The position numbers and the translations under genes are program-made. A stretch of DNA of 6,412 nucleotides from a bacterium (lineage in GTDB: Bacteria; Actinomycetota; Acidimicrobiia; Acidimicrobiales; Ilumatobacteraceae). The stretch's first letter is position 1; each line of letters begins with the position of its first letter. Of the stretch, positions 1-4,938 are shown piece after piece. The notes beneath the pieces are model-generated. The model was not told the origin of the DNA, did no database searches, and saw only the letters and a list, made by a program, of their open reading frames with translations. The stretch lies in assembly GCA_029978815.1 (NCBI GenBank), contig JAPOIQ010000070.1:1-6412 (forward strand). Reading direction: 5' to 3'.

Positions 1-639
1 ATCACACTTCGTCACAACCGGATCGAACTTGCACTTCATGAACTCCGACCGGCGACAGATGATTGTCATCCACTGCTTCTCCTTCACGGCCTCGGTGAAA
101 GGACTCCTGACACGGTCCCAACTGATGTTGAAAGTTGGTCGGGAAGTATCTGGGGGCTCGACTTCACCGGACATGGCAAATCAACTATTCCTGTAGGTGG
201 CGGGTACTCAGCCGAAATATTGCTCGGCGACGTCGACGCTGCGATCAACCATTTGGGAACGGTCACGTTGATCGGCCGCGGTCTCGGTGGCTACATCGCA
301 CTACTCGCGGCCGGCGCAAGAGCTGACGCCGTACACGGAGCAATCATCACCGACGGCCCGGGGCTCACCGGAGGAACCTACGAATCATCCGTTCCTCTCG
401 TCGCTCGACTGATGAATCAGGGTGAAACCCCTGACCCCTACGCCCTTCACGAACTCAGTCGAGATGTGAGAGCTGCTGACTATGCCCTTGACTTCGTGCA
501 ATTCAGCACTGCTCGCTCAGGGCTGTCCGAGCCAATCAATGTGGCTGCGAAATACCAGCCCGCATGGTTAGAGGCAGTCGCAGCAGCACCCGGTGTTGCT
601 TCGCTACCGATTGGCGACGCACTTAATCTCTATCGATAG
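1..639 (+). CDS. Alpha/beta-hydrolase-fold protein, 5'-truncated, catalytic residues apparently missing
   Basis: The frame is open from base 1 and gives 212 residues before a TAG stop. No start codon precedes recognisable fold sequence, so the true start is probably a few codons upstream. Visible fold landmarks are the oxyanion-hole HGLGE at residues 29-33, the strand-turn GLDFTGHGKS at 52-61, and a nucleophile-elbow region LIGRGLGGYIALL at about 91-103, followed by DGPGL at 118-122. In the family the elbow is usually G-x-S-x-G; here it reads G-R-G-L-G, so Gly94 (bases 280-282) replaces the nucleophilic Ser. The strand that normally leads to the acid residue reads PINVAAKYQPAW with no Asp, and there is no His after the first 150 residues or so. 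There is no room for a cap domain. The fold call is firm. Function is unknown: a pseudo-hydrolase with a binding role, or an enzyme with altered chemistry. It converges on the synthase gene. Confidence 0.8.
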   Translation: MTLRHNRIELALHELRPATDDCHPLLLLHGLGERTPDTVPTDVESWSGSIWGLDFTGHGKSTIPVGGGYSAEILLGDVDAAINHLGTVTLIGRGLGGYIALLAAGARADAVHGAIITDGPGLTGGTYESSVPLVARLMNQGETPDPYALHELSRDVRAADYALDFVQFSTARSGLSEPINVAAKYQPAWLEAVAAAPGVASLPIGDALNLYR

Positions 640-643
640 TTCA

Positions 644-1717
644 TTACAGTGCCCGGTCGGTGATGAACTCTGCGAGTTCGACCAACGGTTCTTTTGCCTC
701 GGCGGCAATAAGTGATGTGTCGACAGCCTCAATCGCCAACGCAACATTTGTTGCAATGAGGCGTTCAAGTTCAGTGAGGGCACCAACATCAATCAAGGTC
801 TGTTGAATGCGAGCGACCTGTTCATCGGTGATCTCAGGTGAACCAACCATGGCGAGAATCTCGCGTTGACTCGTACTTGCTAACGCAACCGCCCGGGCAA
901 GCAGCGGAGTGGGTTTACCCTCGCGAAGATCGCCACCAACCGGTTTTCCAGTCACAGAAGAATCGCCGAATGCACCCATCACATCGTCTCTCATCTGAAA
1001 TGCATCACCAAGCGGTAAGCCATATGCGCTCAGAGATTCGATTACTTGGTGGATGTCTTCGCCGCCGGCAAGTGCGGCGCCAAGATGGAGCGGCCGTTCA
1101 ACCGTGTATTTGCCGCTCTTGTAACGGCAGATTCTGTCCGCGAGTTCGATCCTGCGATCACCCCTAACCGACCCGGTGATATCGAGTAACTGACCGATGT
1201 TGAGTTCGATGCGAAGTTCATTCCACAATTCAATTGCAGGCCGTTGAGCATCGATCAGGAGGCGGTCGGCAAGCACTGCCGCAATGTCCCCCACGAGAAT
1301 TGCGATTCCTTCTCCAAAGCGACGCGACTCCCCGTCCCATCTTTGCTCTGAATGCGACCGCTCGAACCGACGGTGGGTCGTTTCTGCACCGCGACGAGCG
1401 TCAGCGTCGTCGAGCACGTCATCGTGAAATAAGGCCGAGGCATGAGTGAGTTCGATTGCTGCTCCGGCCGCCGTCACAATTGCATCTGTGTCATCTGCGA
1501 CTGAAATGTCACCGCCTGCTGCAACAAAGCCCCAGTAACAGAATGCTGGCCGTAGACGCTTGCCGCCTGAGGAGACGAGCCGCTCAATCTCAGAGATGGG
1601 GTCAACTAAAAGATCATCGAGATCAGCCCAGCGCTGGATCTCGGCAGTGATTTCTCGACGTAAGCGATCGTCGACTCGAGCGCCAATGACAGCGAGGTGA
1701 TCCGGAGTTGACACCAT
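644..1717 (-). CDS. Trans-isoprenyl (polyprenyl) diphosphate synthase
   Basis: This protein of 357 residues belongs to the all-alpha prenyl transferases that add isopentenyl diphosphate units to an allylic primer, supplying chains for quinones, carotenoids or lipid carriers. Diagnostic motifs appear in the family order: GGKRLRP at 51-57, the first Asp-rich motif DDVLDD at 99-104, KSGKYT at 200-205, and FQMRDD leading into DDVMGAFGD at 244-252. The second motif is DDxxG rather than DDxxD, a variant I know from actinobacterial IdsA/GrcC-type enzymes. Residues 5 and 4 positions before the first motif are Ser94 and Ala95. Because no bulky side chain closes the product pocket there, a C20 or longer product is inferred. 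The chosen ATG overlaps the xseB stop as TGATG. A GTG one codon earlier (base 1720) would give a GTGA overlap instead. I see no Shine-Dalgarno sequence, so translation probably depends on coupling with xseB. It is the last gene of the block. The family is certain; chain length is not. Confidence 0.93.
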   Translation of the reverse strand: MVSTPDHLAVIGARVDDRLRREITAEIQRWADLDDLLVDPISEIERLVSSGGKRLRPAFCYWGFVAAGGDISVADDTDAIVTAAGAAIELTHASALFHDDVLDDADARRGAETTHRRFERSHSEQRWDGESRRFGEGIAILVGDIAAVLADRLLIDAQRPAIELWNELRIELNIGQLLDITGSVRGDRRIELADRICRYKSGKYTVERPLHLGAALAGGEDIHQVIESLSAYGLPLGDAFQMRDDVMGAFGDSSVTGKPVGGDLREGKPTPLLARAVALASTSQREILAMVGSPEITDEQVARIQQTLIDVGALTELERLIATNVALAIEAVDTSLIAAEAKEPLVELAEFITDRAL

Positions 1718-1926
1718 CACTCGGTATCGACTGCAGGTAAACCTGCAACGATTTCGTCGACGCGAACCCGGGCCGCGCCAATTCGCTCTCGACAGATCGA
1801 AATCAGTTCGCCTGCTCGACTTACACGGTCAGCGAGACGATCAACGTCAACATCTACCGCCTCCAACTCGTTCAAAATCTCGTCGAGTTCGCTGAGCGCA
1901 TCTGCGTATCTCACTTCATCTGCCAT
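1717..1926 (-). CDS. xseB: Exodeoxyribonuclease VII small subunit
   Basis: This 69-residue protein is of usual length for XseB (about 80 in E. coli). It has the family's helical hairpin pattern: ADALSELDEILNELE at about 8-22, then a second heptad-like helix through ADRVSRAGELISICRERI. XseB binds the extended helical arm of XseA in several copies to form the nuclease, which degrades single-stranded DNA from both ends and acts in repair and recombination. I chose the ATG at 1926 because a strong GGAGGAGAAG ribosome binding site lies 8 bases or so upstream. An in-frame start nine codons earlier would sit inside the end of xseA and lacks family similarity. The gene begins one base after the xseA stop, and its TGA stop overlaps the next gene's ATG. 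Identity rests on sequence pattern plus the position directly after xseA. Confidence 0.92.
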   Translation of the reverse strand: MADEVRYADALSELDEILNELEAVDVDVDRLADRVSRAGELISICRERIGAARVRVDEIVAGLPAVDTE

Positions 1927-1927
1927 G

Positions 1928-3172
1928 TCACTTCTCCTCCGGAGTTGTTGCATTCACAGTACTTCTCACTGTGCCGTCGACCAGTCGGGTGACCAGTTCA
2001 TCACCAACGGAGAGATGTTTTGCCGACGTGATGACCTTCCCATCAGCGGTGGTGGTCATCGTCCAACCACGTTCAAGCAAACGGGCAGGGTCGAGTAGAG
2101 CCAGGCGACGCTCCCTCTCGATCATCGACGCTTCTATCCGTTCAATCGTCAACGTTGTCCGCACGAGTCGATCTTTCCGTGACCGCAGGCGTTCAGAGCT
2201 CCGCTCCACTGCAGAGTTCGTTCGAGTTACCACTCTGCTTGCTCGTGATTCAAGCCGATCAACCTGTGCTGCGAGTTCAAACATTGCGCGTTCAACGATT
2301 GCGCCCCACCGCGACTCCGTTTCGTCGACAAAGCGCTGCACACGATCGATTAACCACCCTGCGCATGCAGTTGGCGTCTTTAGGGCCGTGTGAGCTACCT
2401 CATCGGCGATCGTCGTGTCGATCTCATGACCTAGTCCGGTGACAACCGGCAACGGGCAAGTTGCGATTGCACGCGCAACTCCCTCTGTGTCGAAGGCGGC
2501 AAGATCGTTCCGCGCACCTCCACCCCGGATGACTGCCACCACATCGGCCCCATGCTGCACCGCTGCGGAAATTCCGGCGATCACCATGTCTTCGGCCTGG
2601 TCACCTTGCACGCGGGCATCAAATGCAAGCAGATGAAAATCGAAACCACTCGAGCCAAGTTCATCGGTGAAGTCGTGCCAAGCGGCAGAGCCAACACTCG
2701 TCACGACCGCCACTCGCAATGGCACTAGCGGCACCAGCTGTTCGGCGTTTTTACGCAACAAACCCTCGACGGTCAAGGTCGCACGCACACGATCTCGAGA
2801 CGCAGTGATGTCACCGAGTGTGAACCTCGGGTCAAGATCTGAGATCTTGAGGCTGAGCCGCCCTGTTGGTGCGTACACATCAAGCGTCCCAAAGACCCGC
2901 ACTTTGGTGCCGTCTTGTAATTCGAGCCGATTTGACGCCAACATTGGCCGAAGGTTCCTCTTCGCGTTGGCGAACAGCGCAACGTTCAGTGTCGCTTTCT
3001 TTCCATCAATGTCTTCAACCAGCGAGAAGTAGGTGTGCTGGCCCTGGTCTCGATAGCCGCTGATCTCTCCGGTGACCCAAACCCCGCCACCAAAACCACT
3101 CTTCAGCTGAGAGTTAATCGCGAGGGTGAGTTCACCGACGGTAAACGTGGGACTGAGATCAGCGTCAGCCAT
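1928..3172 (-). CDS. xseA: Exodeoxyribonuclease VII large subunit
   Basis: This is the catalytic subunit of the single-strand-specific nuclease, 414 residues against about 456 in E. coli. An N-terminal OB-fold DNA-binding domain covers residues 10-115 (FTVGEL, VWVTGEISGY, TYFSLVED). The catalytic domain at about 120-275 contains AVVTSVGSAAWHD, VIRGGGARNDLAAFD, GLGHEIDTTIAD and KTPTACA. The residues corresponding to E. coli Asp155, Arg205, His238 and Asp241 appear as Asp167, Arg216, His249 and Asp252, so the active site looks intact. Residues 275-358 are charged and helical, the arm that carries XseB, and look shorter than in E. coli. The C-terminal domain contains DPARLLERGW and VGDELVTRLVDG. 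The ATG at 3172 was chosen because family similarity begins just after it and it overlaps the preceding stop as TGATG. The longer frame back to 3247 would be antiparallel in meaning: it only re-reads the end of the upstream gene. No Shine-Dalgarno is obvious. Confidence 0.95.
   Translation of the reverse strand: MADADLSPTFTVGELTLAINSQLKSGFGGGVWVTGEISGYRDQGQHTYFSLVEDIDGKKATLNVALFANAKRNLRPMLASNRLELQDGTKVRVFGTLDVYAPTGRLSLKISDLDPRFTLGDITASRDRVRATLTVEGLLRKNAEQLVPLVPLRVAVVTSVGSAAWHDFTDELGSSGFDFHLLAFDARVQGDQAEDMVIAGISAAVQHGADVVAVIRGGGARNDLAAFDTEGVARAIATCPLPVVTGLGHEIDTTIADEVAHTALKTPTACAGWLIDRVQRFVDETESRWGAIVERAMFELAAQVDRLESRASRVVTRTNSAVERSSERLRSRKDRLVRTTLTIERIEASMIERERRLALLDPARLLERGWTMTTTADGKVITSAKHLSVGDELVTRLVDGTVRSTVNATTPEEK
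1931..1940 (-). promoter_or_regulatory. Strong Shine-Dalgarno sequence for xseB
   Basis: On the minus strand the sequence reads GGAGGAGAAG and ends a few bases before the xseB ATG (core-to-start spacing about 8 bases). It lies within the last codons of xseA, which encode the C-terminal residues PEEK. It is the only strong ribosome binding site I see in the block, and it decides the xseB start. Confidence 0.85.
2832..2850. repeat. Perfect 19-bp palindrome inside xseA (9-bp arms, 1-base centre)
   Basis: The arm tcaagatct (2832-2840) is followed by one G and its exact reverse complement agatcttga (2842-2850). It encodes residues KISDLD of the OB-fold region of XseA. It could fold in RNA as an 8-bp stem with a TGA loop, or act as a DNA dyad. 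It may equally be chance codon choice. No U-tract follows, so it does not resemble a terminator. Confidence 0.5.
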
Positions 3173-3378
3173 CAGTACCAGGGGCGGCTGATGTGCTGTC
3201 GTGATGACAGCGGGCTCCGAAGCCACGGACGACTGCCAAATCGCCAAGCCGTGACCCGGTCAGGGGTCTGACTTGCGGCAAGTGGCCGAGGCCAGAGCGC
3301 TTCAACCGCTGCAACAATCGCTGCTGCCTCTTCGTCGGTCGGCGCCGGGCTGATTGAATGCATCTTCGGGTCGCTCAC
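3172..3378 (-). CDS. accE: Acyl-CoA carboxylase epsilon subunit (AccE/PccE-like)
   Basis: This small protein of 68 residues follows the carboxyltransferase gene directly. Actinobacterial epsilon subunits are short, poorly conserved, and raise the activity of the alpha-beta carboxylase complex. The sequence fits the usual plan: a variable N-terminus, a Pro/acidic helix PTDEEAAAIVAAVEALWP at 13-30, a Pro/Ala-rich linker, and a Trp/Arg-containing segment VTAWRFGSRPW at 42-52. The GTG start overlaps the TGA of the beta subunit (GTGA, 4 bases), and its own TGA overlaps the xseA ATG (TGATG). An internal ATG five codons in (base 3363) is an alternative start. No Shine-Dalgarno is clear, so coupling with the beta subunit is likely and would keep the two proteins in step. 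The identification depends on position and the helix/Trp pattern as much as on sequence, so confidence is moderate. Confidence 0.78.
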   Translation of the reverse strand: MSDPKMHSISPAPTDEEAAAIVAAVEALWPRPLAASQTPDRVTAWRFGSRPWLRSPLSSRQHISRPWY

Positions 3379-4916
3379 AACGGCACATTTCCATGCTTGC
3401 GTTGGGGCAGATCTTCCCGTTTTGATTCGAGCACTCGAAGGGCTGCAACCACTTTTTGCCGGGTCTCAGATGGGGCGATGACATCATCAACGAATCCACG
3501 CTCCGCAGCCGCATAAGGATTCGCATACCGCTCGGTGTACTGCTCAACGAGTTCGGCACGTCGCGCAACCGGATCCTGTGCCTGCTGGAGTTCACGGCGG
3601 TAGATGATTTCAACGGCGCCCTGTGGACCCATCACGGCCAACTCTGCTGAGGGCCAAGCAAACGCAAGGTCTGCCCCAACCGACTTCGAGTTCATCACGA
3701 CATACGCGCCGCCATAGGCCTTACGAGTGATGATTTGGATTCTTGGCACTGTCGCTTCACAGAACGCGTAGAGCAATTTTGCGCCATGACGGATGATGCC
3801 CTCGTGTTCCTGGTCAACCCCTGGGAGAAAGCCCGGCACATCAACGAACACAAGAAGCGGAATGTTGAATGCATCACAGGTTCTGACAAATCGAGCCGCT
3901 TTTTCCGATGACTCAATGTCGAGCACCCCGGCAAACACCATTGGCTGGTTACCGACGATGCCAACGGTCTTGCCATCGACGCGGGCAAATCCGCAAATCA
4001 TCGACTTCGCCCAGTGCGGGAAGTACTCCATAAATTCTCCGTCGTCGACGACCGATGCGATGACCTGAGACATGTCGTACGGCATGCTCGGACTGTCAGG
4101 GAGAATTGTGTCGAGCTCAGGGCAGAGCCGATCGGGGTCGTCTGTTGATTCGATCGCCGGCGGATTCTCGAGATTGTTCTGAGGCAGAAGCGACAGCAAG
4201 TACCGAACTTCATCAAGACATGACTTCTCGTCATCAGCCACGAATGTTGCGACACCTGACTTCGATGCATGTGCCATAGCCCCACCGAGCGCCTCCAGGG
4301 TCACGTCTTCACCAGTCACCGTTTTCACGACATCGGGGCCTGTGATGAACATGTGCGATGACTCACGGACCATGAAAATAAAGTCGGTCATCGCCGGCGA
4401 ATACACGGCTCCTCCAGCACATGGGCCGAGAATGACGGAGATCTGCGGGACAACACCTGACGACATGACATTTCGGCGGAAAATTCCACCGTATGACGCC
4501 AGACTGACGACTCCCTCTTGGATTCGCGCACCCGCACCATCGTTCAGACCAATCATCGGAGCACCTGTCGACAGCGCAAGATCCATCACTTTGTGGATCT
4601 TCTCTGCAAACACCTCGCCGAGAGCACCTCCAAACACGGTGAAGTCTTGACTGAAGACAAACACCTTGCGGCCGTCCACCGTGCCCCAGCCAGTGATCAC
4701 TCCATCGGTGTAGGGCTGTTCTTCGAGGCCTGACTCGTGCGCACGATGCCGAGCAAGCATGTCGAGCTCATGAAAGCTGCCCGGGTCAAGGAGGTAGTCA
4801 ATCCGTTCACGGGCGAGCATCTTGCCCTTTGCATGCTGACGCTCAATAGATCGCTCGGATCCTGCATGACGTGCAGCCTCCTTACGATTCAAAAGGTCGT
4901 CGAGGCGTTCTTTCAT
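3375..4916 (-). CDS. Acyl-CoA carboxylase beta (carboxyltransferase) subunit
   Basis: The 513-residue protein is the full usual length for PccB/AccB-type biotin-dependent carboxyltransferases, which move the carboxyl group from carboxybiotin to acetyl-CoA, propionyl-CoA or longer acyl-CoAs. The N-terminal half contains KGKMLARERIDYLLDPGSF (30-48), FSQDFTVFGGALGE (88-101), GAGARIQEGV (127-136) and GPCAGGAVYSPA (164-175), which supplies one oxyanion pocket. The C-terminal half has AGVLDIESSEKAARF, VDVPGFLPG (358-366), RKAYGGAYVVMNSK (398-411) and MGPQGAVEI. At the position where Streptomyces PccB has Asp422 and AccB has Ile, this protein has Val406, favouring an AccB-like or broad acyl range; this is inference. 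There is no N-terminal zinc finger of the E. coli AccD kind. The ATG at 4916 gives the family N-terminus MKERLDDLL. GTG at 4925 is possible and adds three residues. The alpha (biotin carboxylase/biotin carrier) subunit is not in the window. Confidence 0.95.
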   Translation of the reverse strand: MKERLDDLLNRKEAARHAGSERSIERQHAKGKMLARERIDYLLDPGSFHELDMLARHRAHESGLEEQPYTDGVITGWGTVDGRKVFVFSQDFTVFGGALGEVFAEKIHKVMDLALSTGAPMIGLNDGAGARIQEGVVSLASYGGIFRRNVMSSGVVPQISVILGPCAGGAVYSPAMTDFIFMVRESSHMFITGPDVVKTVTGEDVTLEALGGAMAHASKSGVATFVADDEKSCLDEVRYLLSLLPQNNLENPPAIESTDDPDRLCPELDTILPDSPSMPYDMSQVIASVVDDGEFMEYFPHWAKSMICGFARVDGKTVGIVGNQPMVFAGVLDIESSEKAARFVRTCDAFNIPLLVFVDVPGFLPGVDQEHEGIIRHGAKLLYAFCEATVPRIQIITRKAYGGAYVVMNSKSVGADLAFAWPSAELAVMGPQGAVEIIYRRELQQAQDPVARRAELVEQYTERYANPYAAAERGFVDDVIAPSETRQKVVAALRVLESKREDLPQRKHGNVPL

Positions 4917-4932
4917 CGTTGACACAGCGAGA

Positions 4933-4938
4933 ACGCTA
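4933..4938 (-). promoter_or_regulatory. Candidate -10 element for an internal promoter before the carboxylase gene
   Basis: The minus strand reads TAGCGT, fitting the relaxed TAnnnT -10 pattern, and ends 7 bases before the GTG at 4925. Transcription from here would make an almost leaderless carboxylase mRNA, which would explain the lack of a Shine-Dalgarno sequence. No good -35 hexamer is present at 17 bases. The motif also contains the copD TAG stop. This is weak evidence, as the pattern is common. Confidence 0.18.

Noticed and set aside
220..639. Hydrolase starting at TTG 220
   Set aside because: The frame is open from base 1 and contains the HGLGE and DFTGHGKS fold motifs before this codon, so the short start is artificial.
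630..639. 10-bp palindrome ctatcgatag at the hydrolase stop
   Set aside because: Several palindromes of this length are expected in a window this size, and it is AT-rich with no loop.
665..679. Hairpin gaactc-tgc-gagttc as a terminator for the hydrolase gene
   Set aside because: Only a 6-bp stem of modest GC, no adjacent T-run, and it lies within synthase codons; such repeats are expected by chance.
1060..1079. Inverted repeat cgccgc / gcggcg
   Set aside because: A 6-bp GC repeat with an 8-base spacer in the synthase coding region; common by chance at this GC content.
1971..2393. 140-residue open frame on the plus strand inside xseA
   Set aside because: It is antisense to intact, motif-rich xseA, is Arg/Ser-rich as expected of a shadow frame, and has no ribosome binding site or recognisable domain.
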